64,000 nucleotides of DNA from Gammaproteobacteria bacterium (GTDB taxonomy: Bacteria > Pseudomonadota > Gammaproteobacteria > Ga0077536). This document shows, piece by piece, positions 29,039 through 37,265 of the stretch. The notes below the pieces were generated by a model. The model saw nothing but the letters and a program-made list of their open reading frames with translations, was not told the DNA's origin and made no database searches. Both the position numbers and the translations under genes were made by a program. The first letter of the stretch is position 1. Each line of letters opens with the position of its first letter. The stretch is taken from assembly GCA_020849475.1 (NCBI GenBank), contig JADLGE010000010.1, positions 1 to 64,000 on the forward strand, in the 5' to 3' direction.

Positions 29039-30148
29039 ATGCTGACCGCAATGGACGACACGCTATGGCATCAGATTGCCAGCACTTTCGATCACGTCGG
29101 CACCAGCGACCCGCGCTTTTTCGACCGTCACTGGTTCGCGTTCTATGCGCCCGGCGGCCACGCCGCCGCGCAGCTCACCATGGGCGTGTATCGCAACATG
29201 AATGTGCTGGATGGCGCGGCGGTGGTCATCAACGGCGGGCGGCAATACAACGCGCGCGCCTCGCAGTCGCTGGGCCGCGCCTTCGACATGCGCTGCGGGC
29301 CGATACGCATCGAGACACTTCGGCCCCTGCAAGCCTTTCGGCTCGACATCGATGCCGGCACACATCTGCGCGGCGAGATCGAATGGCGCGCCATCGTGCC
29401 GCCTCACGAGGAGCAGCCGCATTTTCGTCGCCAGCGTGCGCGGGTGGTGGAGGATTACCAGCGCTTCGATCAAATCGGGGTCGCGAATGGCTGGCTGGAA
29501 ACCGCCGGCCAACGCATCGCGGTCGAGCGCTGGTGGGCGTGTCGCGATCATTCCTGGGGCGTGCGACCGCGCATGGGCATACGTGAACCGGTGACCGGCG
29601 AAGAAGAAGGCCTGGACGCGCGCGGCTTCACGCTCGCCTTCCTGTTCTTCTCCACCGACACGCTGGCCGGCCATGTGCAGTTGAACGGCCGCGAAGGCGA
29701 GCCGCGCTATACCACCGGCATGATTCGCGACATCGCCAGCGGCCGCGAATGGGCGGCCGATGACGTGACGCTCGAGGTTGAACTGTACGCCGGTACGCGG
29801 CGCTTTCGTCACGCCAGCCTGGGCGTGACCCTGGCCGACGGTACGGCGCTGCGTCTTGACGCCACGGCCCAGGGCGCGGCCATCGCCATGCAGGGTCTCG
29901 GCTACAGCGGTGGCTATGATGATCGCAAGGGCCTGGGCGTGTGGCGCGGCGAGCAGCGCATGGAACTCGATTGCTGGGACGTCTCGGCGCCGGCGCGCAT
30001 CGACTACGGCAACGGCCAGGGCAACGAACACTGGCATCGCATCCAACCGGTAGCAGTCAGCGCGCATCACGGCGACAGCGTCAGCCGCGGCAACGGCAGC
30101 ATGACCTTGGTGTTGAGCGGGCGCATCGAGAGCCTGGGACTCATCTGA
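29039..30148 (+). CDS. RDxxWG-motif protein, copy 2 (DUF7064/7065-like)
   Basis: A 369-residue cytosolic, beta-rich protein containing WWACRDHSWGVRPRMG at about residues 168-183, the same motif as at 25450-26385 and 63323-64000. Its length suggests two lipocalin-like halves. ATG 29039 and ATG 29051 are both possible. It follows the helical partner gene by ten bases and precedes a CoA-transferase gene, so it likely handles the same hydrophobic substrate as that pathway. The biochemical role of the family is not known to me. Confidence 0.82.
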   Translation: MLTAMDDTLWHQIASTFDHVGTSDPRFFDRHWFAFYAPGGHAAAQLTMGVYRNMNVLDGAAVVINGGRQYNARASQSLGRAFDMRCGPIRIETLRPLQAFRLDIDAGTHLRGEIEWRAIVPPHEEQPHFRRQRARVVEDYQRFDQIGVANGWLETAGQRIAVERWWACRDHSWGVRPRMGIREPVTGEEEGLDARGFTLAFLFFSTDTLAGHVQLNGREGEPRYTTGMIRDIASGREWAADDVTLEVELYAGTRRFRHASLGVTLADGTALRLDATAQGAAIAMQGLGYSGGYDDRKGLGVWRGEQRMELDCWDVSAPARIDYGNGQGNEHWHRIQPVAVSAHHGDSVSRGNGSMTLVLSGRIESLGLI

Positions 30149-30162
30149 GCTGGCATTGCCCC

Positions 30163-30185
30163 TGTAGGTGCGAATTCATTCGCAC
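30163..30185 (+). repeat. REP palindrome 6 (first of an inverted pair)
   Basis: Head TGTAG, arms GTGCGAA/TTCGCAC, loop TTCA. It forms a BIME-like unit with the inverted copy at 30226-30247; the 40-base spacer begins ATTGAAAAGGGTGCC. Confidence 0.88.
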
Positions 30186-30225
30186 ATTGAAAAGGGTGCC
30201 ACCCGGTCACAAGGGTCGATTGAAT

Positions 30226-30247
30226 GTGCGAATGAATTCGCACCTGC
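30226..30247 (-). repeat. REP palindrome 7 (second of an inverted pair)
   Basis: Arms GTGCGAA/TTCGCAC with loop TGAA, tail CTGC, inverted relative to 30163-30185. It lies 20 bases upstream of the CoA-transferase start, so the pair separates two genes of one strand and may stabilise or attenuate the transcript. Confidence 0.88.
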
Positions 30248-30266
30248 GGCGGACGAGAAGAACTGC

Positions 30267-31409
30267 ATGACAACGCAAGACGACAAGCCCCTCACCGGCA
30301 TCCGCGTGATCGAATTCTCGCAGATGGTGGCGGCGCCCTCGGCGGCCATGATGCTGGCTGACTACGGCGCCGACGTGGTCAAGGTCGAACCGCCCGACGG
30401 CGACAATGTGCGCCAGCTGCGTTCGGCGGTGGCGCTCGATTTGCCGCTGTCGCCAATCTTCATCGCCTACAACCGCGGCAAACGTCTGTTGCGACTCGAC
30501 CTGCGCAAGCCCGCCGATCTCGACAATGCCAAACGCCTCATCGCCGCCGCCGACGTCATGATCGAAGCCTCCTTGCCCGGCGCCATGGAGCGGCTCGGAC
30601 TCGGGCCGGCGGACGTCCACGCGTTCAATCCGCGCCTGGTCTACGGCTCGGTGTCAGGCTTCGGCTGGAGCGCCGGCGTGCGCGACAAGCGCGGCGTCGA
30701 TCTCATCGTGCAGGCCGAGAGCGGCATCATGGCGGCTACCGGTCCCCTGGAAACGCCGATGAAGGTCGGCTTCACGGTGGTCGACGCGGCCAGTGGTCAT
30801 GCCTTCTGCCATGCCTTGCTCGCGGCGTTGTTCAAACGCGAGCGTAGCGGGCGCGGCGCAGTGGTGCGCGTCAGTCTGTACGACGTTGCCCTCCATCTGC
30901 AGGCCGGTCCCCTGGTCGAATATCTCATGACCGGTACGCAGCTGCCGCGCAATGGCAACAGCGCACCACTCGGCGCGCCGGCCGATCTGTTGCGCTGTGG
31001 CGAAGGCGCGATCGTGATCGCGGCCTATCTGCCAAAGCACTGGCAGAACTTGCTGCACGAACTTAACGCAACCGAACTCGCCGACGATCCGCGCTTCAGA
31101 ACGCCGTCCGATCGCATTACCCATAGACCGGCTCTCATCGCCGCGCTCGAAGCGCGCCTGGCGAGCGCCAGTGCCAGCACCTGGGAAGCGCGCTTCAGCG
31201 CCGTGGGCCTGCTGGTCGGGCAGGTGCAGGACTATGCCGCCGTCACCCGCTCACCCTATGCGCTGGCGGCCGGTGCCATCGCCGCAGCGGGCGATGCTTA
31301 CGGCGTGCACAACCCGGCGCTGTTCGACGACCAGCCGCGCGGCGCGCTCGCACCTCATCGCGAATGCGCGGTAGAAGACATCGAATGGCTGAACCCGAAC
31401 GGAAAATAA
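30267..31409 (+). CDS. CaiB/BaiF family (class III) CoA-transferase
   Basis: A 380-residue enzyme from ATG 30267 that moves CoA between carboxylic acids. N-terminal GIRVIEFSQMVAAPSAAMML and GADVVKVEPPDGD are class III signatures, and the catalytic Asp lies in KRGVDLIVQAESG. The frame continues upstream to 30168 through a REP element, which argues for the later start. It is on the strand of the phosphotransferase cassette and may supply the CoA ester used there. Formyl-CoA-, carnitine- and bile-acid-type relatives cannot be told apart here. Confidence 0.9.
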   Translation: MTTQDDKPLTGIRVIEFSQMVAAPSAAMMLADYGADVVKVEPPDGDNVRQLRSAVALDLPLSPIFIAYNRGKRLLRLDLRKPADLDNAKRLIAAADVMIEASLPGAMERLGLGPADVHAFNPRLVYGSVSGFGWSAGVRDKRGVDLIVQAESGIMAATGPLETPMKVGFTVVDAASGHAFCHALLAALFKRERSGRGAVVRVSLYDVALHLQAGPLVEYLMTGTQLPRNGNSAPLGAPADLLRCGEGAIVIAAYLPKHWQNLLHELNATELADDPRFRTPSDRITHRPALIAALEARLASASASTWEARFSAVGLLVGQVQDYAAVTRSPYALAAGAIAAAGDAYGVHNPALFDDQPRGALAPHRECAVEDIEWLNPNGK

Positions 31410-31422
31410 GGAGCGGAGCACG

Positions 31423-31470
31423 ATGCTTTCGTACAGAATAAATTTGCTTTCAACGCTGCGACCCAGATAA
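31423..31470 (+). CDS. 15-codon short ORF before the hydrolase
   Basis: ATG 31423 with GGAG at 31415-31418 opens a 15-codon frame ending TAA 31470. It has a far better RBS than the hydrolase gene behind it. It could be a leader peptide, or the true hydrolase start cut off by a frameshift between 31442 and 31470. Confidence 0.3.
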   Translation: MLSYRINLLSTLRPR

Positions 31471-31555
31471 CAGCGAGGTCTTTCCCCTGTCTCCTCACCG
31501 CCAACGCCTGCCCGGCACGCCGGCGCCGGGCGTCTCCTGGAAGAACCGCGAAGGC

Positions 31556-32365
31556 ATGACCCTCTGCGGCGATGCCTTCGGTCCCGAACACGGGCAACAG
31601 GTATTGCTGCTGCACGGCGGTGGCCAGGCGCGTTATTCGTGGCGCGCCACCGGGGCGCAACTGGGCGCCGCCGGCTATCGCGCCATCACGCTCGACGCAC
31701 GGGGCCATGGCGATTCCGACTGGTCACCTGATGGCGACTACGAGATGGATGCCTTCACGCGCGATCTCATCGACGTGGTGCACGCCTTGGGCGACCGCAA
31801 GCCGGCCGTGATCGGTGCATCGTTGGGCGGTAATGCCGCGCTGCTCAGTGTCGGTGAAGGCATGTTCGAAGCCAGCGCGCTGGTGCTGGTCGATATCGCA
31901 CCGCGCACTGAGAAATCGGGCTCCGAGCGTGTCAAGGCCTTCCTCGAGCGTTACGCGGCGGGCTTCGCGAATCTCGACGAAGTCGCCGCCGCCATCAGCG
32001 GCTATCGCCCCGGCGCGAAATCCGGCGCCAATGCCGCCAGCCTCGCGCGCAACGTGCGGCTCGATGCGGATGGACGCCTGTACTGGCATTGGGATCCGCG
32101 CTTCATCGATGGCCGCGAACGCGATGTCGCGACCCGCCACGCGCGTCTGGCGCCCGCCGCGCGCGAGCTCACGGTGCCAACCCTGCTGATCCGCGGCGCG
32201 AGCTCCGACGTGGTCAGCGAAGAAGGTGTGCAAGAATTCCTCGAGCTCTGCCCCCACGCCGAGTACGTCAATATCGCGAATGCCGATCACATGGTGACGG
32301 GCGATGCGAACGATGTATTCGGTCGGGCGACGCTGGATTTTCTGGCGCGGTCCACGGCACGCTGA
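31556..32365 (+). CDS. Alpha/beta-fold hydrolase
   Basis: From ATG 31556 the product has 269 residues with oxyanion LLLHGGG, nucleophile GASLGG, acid in IRGASSDVVS and catalytic His in NADHMV, so the Ser-Asp-His triad is complete. The annotated start is unlikely to be the real one: no RBS precedes it, and the same frame reads coding-like sequence upstream (GTPAPGVSWKNREG) back to a stop at 31439-31441 with no ATG, GTG or TTG. A frameshift or a rare start is likely. It is probably an esterase or ring-opening hydrolase of the CoA-transferase cassette. Confidence 0.85.
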   Translation: MTLCGDAFGPEHGQQVLLLHGGGQARYSWRATGAQLGAAGYRAITLDARGHGDSDWSPDGDYEMDAFTRDLIDVVHALGDRKPAVIGASLGGNAALLSVGEGMFEASALVLVDIAPRTEKSGSERVKAFLERYAAGFANLDEVAAAISGYRPGAKSGANAASLARNVRLDADGRLYWHWDPRFIDGRERDVATRHARLAPAARELTVPTLLIRGASSDVVSEEGVQEFLELCPHAEYVNIANADHMVTGDANDVFGRATLDFLARSTAR

Positions 32366-32460
32366 AACCGTTTACGGTTCGACCCCCTCCCCCTCCTGAC
32401 GTAGCCGCTCGCGGCAGCTGACCGCTATGCTCGACATCGCCGTCTTCCAGGAGAGCTGCC

Positions 32461-33537
32461 ATGGCCCACGCGTCCGCCTCTGCCCCACCGCCCGTCGACC
32501 GCCTCGCTGTCGGCCTGCGCGGTCACATCAACCGTTTCTCGCACACCGTCATCAACGTCTCGAACCTCGAGCGTGCCGTTGCCTTCTACGAAGCGACGTT
32601 TCCGGTGCGGCGTGTGAAGCGCATCAACGGTCCCGCGCAGTCCTACACCGGTCTCGGTATCAAACAGGGCCAGTTCGAAGGCTGGGTGATGGAGAACAAA
32701 AAGGATGCCGCGCCCCCGGGCGATCTCATCGCCGAATTCCCGGCGCGCCATCTGCATCTCATCGAATGGAAAAACCCGACGCCGGTCGGCCATCCCTATC
32801 GCGAAGCGAACCATGTCGGCGTCTATCGCCAGAATTCCTTGGTCGGCAATCTCGATGAGGCCTATGCCAATGTGTTGGCCCACGGCGGCCGCCCTTACGG
32901 CGCGCCGAGCGACATCATTCTCACGCCCGACGGCTTCAAGGTGCGGGTGTTCGGATTTCGCGATCCCGATGGTTCGACGCTGGAAATGATCGGTGCGGAA
33001 GACCCGACAGGTAAAGTCAGCTACCCGGGCATGATGCATCACTGCAATCTCAACGTGCGTGATCTGGAAAGAAGTTATCGCTTCTATCACGACGTGATCG
33101 GCCTCGACCCGCAGGCCTATCTCGAACCGAGCGCCCTGCAGCCGGCCAGCAATGGTTCTCTCGGTGACGCGCTGGCGAACGAAGATGGCAGCGCCTATCT
33201 CGGCGGCATGAATTTCGCCGCCACGCTCATGGGCCTGCGTTCCGATTCACGCAGCCCGCTCGATGTCTTGCAATGGCATACGCCGAAACCCTACGGCGAG
33301 GCTTATCCGCTAGCCAATCACCTCGGCATCATTCGTGTCGCCTTCGAAGTGGACGACATCGATGCCGCGCGCGCACGCTTGGTGGCCGCGGGTCAGCAAG
33401 ATGTGGGAGCGGTGGAACAGTGGGACATGGGTGACTTTGGCAAACGTCGCGTGCTGATCTTCCGCGACCCCGATGGTATCTGGCTGGAGTTGATTGAAGC
33501 GGTGCCCTATCCGGCGGTGATGCCCCCATTCGCCTGA
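32461..33537 (+). CDS. VOC-family protein, two domains (extradiol dioxygenase-like)
   Basis: A 358-residue protein with two vicinal-oxygen-chelate modules: about 22-180 (FSHTVINVSNLERAVAFYEA, FGFRDPDGSTLEMIGAE) and about 190-355 (MHHCNLNVRDLERSYRFYHD, IFRDPDGIWLELIEA). Metal ligands His and Glu are visible in both modules. ATG 32461 follows CAGGAGAG. Members include extradiol dioxygenases, glyoxalases and isomerases; two-domain forms often act on aromatic or unsaturated ring compounds. It closes the plus-strand cassette 95 bases after the hydrolase gene and faces the DUF1329 gene across a strong hairpin. Confidence 0.87.
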   Translation: MAHASASAPPPVDRLAVGLRGHINRFSHTVINVSNLERAVAFYEATFPVRRVKRINGPAQSYTGLGIKQGQFEGWVMENKKDAAPPGDLIAEFPARHLHLIEWKNPTPVGHPYREANHVGVYRQNSLVGNLDEAYANVLAHGGRPYGAPSDIILTPDGFKVRVFGFRDPDGSTLEMIGAEDPTGKVSYPGMMHHCNLNVRDLERSYRFYHDVIGLDPQAYLEPSALQPASNGSLGDALANEDGSAYLGGMNFAATLMGLRSDSRSPLDVLQWHTPKPYGEAYPLANHLGIIRVAFEVDDIDAARARLVAAGQQDVGAVEQWDMGDFGKRRVLIFRDPDGIWLELIEAVPYPAVMPPFA

Positions 33538-33558
33538 GGGCGCTTGGCTCGACAAGGC

Positions 33559-33593
33559 CCCGTGGCTGACAGCAGGGGAGTGTCAGCCACGGG
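33559..33593. terminator. bidirectional hairpin between convergent genes
   Basis: Perfect 13-bp stem CCCGTGGCTGACA/TGTCAGCCACGGG with a nine-base loop, between the convergent VOC and DUF1329 genes. No T-run follows on either side, so Rho-independent action is uncertain. Confidence 0.6.
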
Positions 33594-33616
33594 CAAGTTA
33601 CAAGGAGCGGGTTCGC

Positions 33617-34993
33617 TCAGGTGCCGAGACGACGCATCGCCGCCTGGGTCATGTAATTGTCGTAGACATTGGTGAGGTTGTAGTCGGACTTGTAACCACC
33701 AGCGACCTGCGCCGTCTGGTTGAAGCGCGACATGGTGCGGCCCTGGAAGTCATGGCTGTGATACCAGGTCCAGCTCCACGCCGGTTTGCCCTTGTCCAGC
33801 ACCTCGTTGGCGGCGGTCTTGTACTGACCAAAGCCCGGCTCGCCGCACTTGAACAACTCGTTGCGGCGGTCGTAGGTCAGCATCTGCGGGAACACGAAGT
33901 TACGCGCATCGACGTACACGCGCTTCTTGCTGTAGGGCGCGCGTGAGAAGCCGGTGGGTTCGGCTTCGAGAATGATCACTTCCGGGATCAGTTCCTTCTG
34001 CACGATGAAGAAGGTCTTGCCGTCCGGGCCGCCGTGGGATTCCGGACGCCAGTTCGGCAGGTCGCCCATCCAGCCGCCTTGCGAGCTGCCAAGGTAGGGC
34101 TGACGACCGACAATCTTGTAATTGCCCCAGGTCAGATAGGGATCGCCCGCCGCCCACGCGTCGGACAGATAGAAGTTCAAACCCGACACCAGCGGCTCGA
34201 AACGCTGATTGGTCGGGAAGCGACGCACACGCTTGAAGGCCGGCAGGTAACCGAACAAATCGGGGAAGGCGCGCTGGTCATAGGGCCACACGCTCAAGAA
34301 CGCGGTGCCCTTGGTGTCCTGCGGTTCGGTGAACCACGTCGACTGGTAGCGCAGCTTGCCGGCATGATCGCCCGGCAGCGGGCCGCTGGTGCGGCCGGAG
34401 ACCTGCTGCTCACACCACACGAGCTCGTAGTTGTAGACCACCTTGCCTTCGGCATCGACGGCGTCGGCGATGACGGCATACATGGATTCATCATGACGGC
34501 CCCAGGAGAGCGTCATGTTGGCGATCACCTGCACGCCGTTGTCGACTTGCGGGAATGGCAGACCGCCTATCCATTCCTGGCCGTCATCGGTGCGCACGTT
34601 GCCGACTTCATCGAGCTTGGCACGGCCCTGGTTCTTGAGCGTGGCTTCGAGGAACTCGTGGGGAAACATCTTGGTGACATCGGTGGTGGTGCCCGATGGC
34701 GAGATCTGGAACTTGCGATCCATCTGCATGACTTCAATCATGAGCGCAGGATCAACCAAGTCCTGCACCAGTTCGATATTTGATTTATCGATCCAGTCGC
34801 CGTTCTTGACCTTGCCCTTGGTATAGGCCTCGATGCTCAGCAGTTCGTCGGGATAGGCGCGACCGATTTCACCCGACTCGGCCATGATCGGCCACAGCGC
34901 ACCCAGCACACCCGCACCACCAATGCCGCGCGCGGTCTTGTCCATGAATAGGCGACGACTGTAGTCAAAGTCGTATTTCCTGATATGAGCCAT
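33617..34993 (-). CDS. DUF1329 protein, probably Tat-exported
   Basis: A 458-residue protein from ATG 34993 with GGGGAGAAG upstream. The N-terminus has a twin-arginine-like motif (SRRLFMDK) and a weakly hydrophobic stretch ending near AYPDE, suggesting Tat export to the periplasm. The body is DUF1329-like: NYELVWCEQQVSGRTSG, VRRFPTNQRFEPLVSGLNFY, KIVGRQPYLGSSQGGWMG. DUF1329 proteins are LolA-like lipid-binding partners of DUF1302 porins and RND exporters; those partners are encoded 12 kb away at 17131-21545, a split arrangement. The upstream 400-base spacer is AT-richer than its surroundings and holds a palindrome. Confidence 0.85.
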   Translation of the reverse strand: MAHIRKYDFDYSRRLFMDKTARGIGGAGVLGALWPIMAESGEIGRAYPDELLSIEAYTKGKVKNGDWIDKSNIELVQDLVDPALMIEVMQMDRKFQISPSGTTTDVTKMFPHEFLEATLKNQGRAKLDEVGNVRTDDGQEWIGGLPFPQVDNGVQVIANMTLSWGRHDESMYAVIADAVDAEGKVVYNYELVWCEQQVSGRTSGPLPGDHAGKLRYQSTWFTEPQDTKGTAFLSVWPYDQRAFPDLFGYLPAFKRVRRFPTNQRFEPLVSGLNFYLSDAWAAGDPYLTWGNYKIVGRQPYLGSSQGGWMGDLPNWRPESHGGPDGKTFFIVQKELIPEVIILEAEPTGFSRAPYSKKRVYVDARNFVFPQMLTYDRRNELFKCGEPGFGQYKTAANEVLDKGKPAWSWTWYHSHDFQGRTMSRFNQTAQVAGGYKSDYNLTNVYDNYMTQAAMRRLGT

Positions 34994-35239
34994 GATCTTC
35001 TTCTCCCCTTGTCGAAGTACTGTCACCACTTCTTATCGATGGTGACCCCGCAATATCCCTGTTACGCGGCACGACTCAATGCTCCCCAGCGATCATTCCT
35101 GCGCAACGGTGGACACTGTCTTGGCCGACATTAGCGCAAACACCCATGGATAGTTAGTGTTTTTTTGCGACAGTTTTTCGCTGTGCGAGGGCACATACCG
35201 CGAACTAGTCACACTCTATCGGTGGGGTCGAAGTGCGAA

Positions 35240-35265
35240 GGTAACTTCACGTTTTTGAAGTTACC
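35240..35265. promoter_or_regulatory. perfect inverted repeat, candidate operator or terminator
   Basis: GGTAACTTCA and TGAAGTTACC are separated by six bases and followed by GTTTT. The low-GC 34994-35404 spacer lies upstream of the DUF1329 gene and after the amidohydrolase gene on the same strand. An operator for a dimeric repressor fits best; a weak plus-strand terminator is possible. No gene is seen in this spacer. Confidence 0.45.
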
Positions 35266-35404
35266 GTTTTCATGACTGGAAAGGGTGTAATGCTGTGCTG
35301 CGCGAGGACTTTGCGCAGCGCGAAAATAGAATAGCCGTTCGATATCAAGCCGCTAGTTGAGCCTGAGTCACTTTCAGCAAAGCGGTGTGTTCCGCCTCAA
35401 CGTC

Positions 35405-37123
35405 TCACGGTTCAAGTGCGTAGACGACACGTCCTTCAAACACCGTCTTCAAAACACGCGTGTCGCTGATCTGTTCCGGCGCGATGTCGAACAGATTGCG
35501 ATCGAGGATCACGAAGTCCGCCGACTTGCCGACTTCAAGGCTGCCACTCGTCTCGCCCATGCGCATGGCATCGGCGCCGTTGCGCGTGAAGATGCGCAGC
35601 GCATCGGCCAGACCAATCGCCTGCGCGGCGCCGAGCGTGGCGCTGGACGTGCCATAGGGATCCTTGCGCGTCACCATCGCTTCGATGCCGGGCCACGGGT
35701 TGGGCGTCGGCACCACCGACGGCCAGTCCGAGCCGTAGATCATGTTGACCTTGGCATCGAGCATGGATTTGATGGGCCAGAACTGCTCCGCGCGTGCGCG
35801 CCCCATGACTTCGGCCATCATTTCCACCAGCGGCCCGGGATACCACAGTATCGGTGACAGCTCGGCCACCGCATCGAGTTCGCGAAAGCGAGGACTGTCG
35901 GCGGGCGCAATCAATTCGGCGTGGGCGATTTCGTGGCGCAGCCCCGACGCGCCATTGGCGTTGCGCGCGGCCGCGATCGCATCGAGCGCGGCGCGCGCCG
36001 AGCCGTCACCGGTGGCGTGCATCTTGACCGTCAGGCCGAGCTTGTCGAGTTCGACCAGCGCCGCATTCAGCTCGGCCTGCGAGTGCTGCAACTCGCCTTT
36101 GAAGCCGGCGCCGTGTTTGGCATCGGGCACATAGGGCTCGAGCATCACCGCGGTGCGCGTCGGCGGAATGCCATCAACGAATATCTTGGCGAAGCCGGTG
36201 CGCACATGGGCGGTCTGGTCGTCCTGCCAGTGGGCGCGATTGCGCGCTTCGTCATCATCGTTCTCAGTCCAGGTCGCGTGCCACGGACGGCTGGTGGCAA
36301 CGCGCATGTTGAGCTTGCCGGCGTGATCCAGCGCGGCATAGGCGCGCACCGAGTAACCATCGGCCAGAGCATCTTTCATCGCCACCACGCCGACGCTGTT
36401 GAGCCTGGCCACCGCCCACTGCGCGGCCGCCTGGTATTGCGCGTCACTGCGTACAGGCAAACGTTTCATGGCGAAGTAAGCGGCGTTGTCGAACAGCATG
36501 CCGGTCGCTTGGTGCGTGGTGGCATCACGCACGATCACGCCGCCCTTGGGATCGGGAGTGTTGGCGTCGATGCCGAGCGCCTTGAGCGCGCGCGAATTGA
36601 CCCACGCGTTGTGATAGGTCGAATCGATGAGGAACACCGGGTTGTCCGGCGCCGCCGCGTCGAGCATGGCGAGCGTCGGCGGCTCGGACGACTCCAAAGT
36701 TTCCGCCGCCCATTGGCCGCCGCGTATCCATTCACCCTTGGCCTTGTGTGCGGCGCACTCATGAATCTTCGCGACGATGTCCTTGAGCGGCGTCACGAAC
36801 GGGAACGTGCATTCCACCAGTTCCTGAAAGCCACCCTCGACCGGATGCAGATGCATGTCGTGAATGCCGGGCATCACCATGTGCCCGCCGAGTTCGATGA
36901 CTTCCGTGTGCGGGCCGATGAAGGGCGCGACCTCGGCATCCGTGCCGACCGCGACGATGCGCCCCGTGCTGACGGCCATGGACTCGGCCCAATGGTTGCC
37001 CGCGTCGACGGTATAGATGCGTCCGTGGCGATAGACCGTCGCGGCCGGCTCGCTGGCGCCGACCGCACTGCACACTGACGCAAACACCGACAGGCCGAGG
37101 ACAACACGGACGACTGATCTCAT
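35405..37123 (-). CDS. Exported YtcJ-like amidohydrolase (amidohydro_3)
   Basis: A 572-residue metal-dependent hydrolase from ATG 37123 with a Sec signal peptide (about residues 1-24, LSVFASVCSAVGA). Metal motifs are MPGIHDMHLHPVEGG, KMHATGDG, RHEIAHAELI and YGSDWPSV, typical of the YtcJ/N-substituted-formamide-deformylase-like branch. It should hydrolyse an amide or similar bond in the periplasm. The RBS is weak; an earlier in-frame start at 37183 would put the signal peptide 20 residues further in. The gene is divergent from the LLM gene at 37266; the 142-base spacer shows nothing striking. Confidence 0.87.
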   Translation of the reverse strand: MRSVVRVVLGLSVFASVCSAVGASEPAATVYRHGRIYTVDAGNHWAESMAVSTGRIVAVGTDAEVAPFIGPHTEVIELGGHMVMPGIHDMHLHPVEGGFQELVECTFPFVTPLKDIVAKIHECAAHKAKGEWIRGGQWAAETLESSEPPTLAMLDAAAPDNPVFLIDSTYHNAWVNSRALKALGIDANTPDPKGGVIVRDATTHQATGMLFDNAAYFAMKRLPVRSDAQYQAAAQWAVARLNSVGVVAMKDALADGYSVRAYAALDHAGKLNMRVATSRPWHATWTENDDDEARNRAHWQDDQTAHVRTGFAKIFVDGIPPTRTAVMLEPYVPDAKHGAGFKGELQHSQAELNAALVELDKLGLTVKMHATGDGSARAALDAIAAARNANGASGLRHEIAHAELIAPADSPRFRELDAVAELSPILWYPGPLVEMMAEVMGRARAEQFWPIKSMLDAKVNMIYGSDWPSVVPTPNPWPGIEAMVTRKDPYGTSSATLGAAQAIGLADALRIFTRNGADAMRMGETSGSLEVGKSADFVILDRNLFDIAPEQISDTRVLKTVFEGRVVYALEP

Positions 37124-37265
37124 GACAAGGCTCGCGCTTGAATGACAAGCACCAAGCGTAGCCAACTCGCGCCGGCAGCGCATCTCGTCGCGGTGAGGCG
37201 CCCGCGTTGCGAGCGGTCAGGCGCCGTGCTAGCGTCCGAGCGCGAAATTCAACGCGGAGCTTGCA

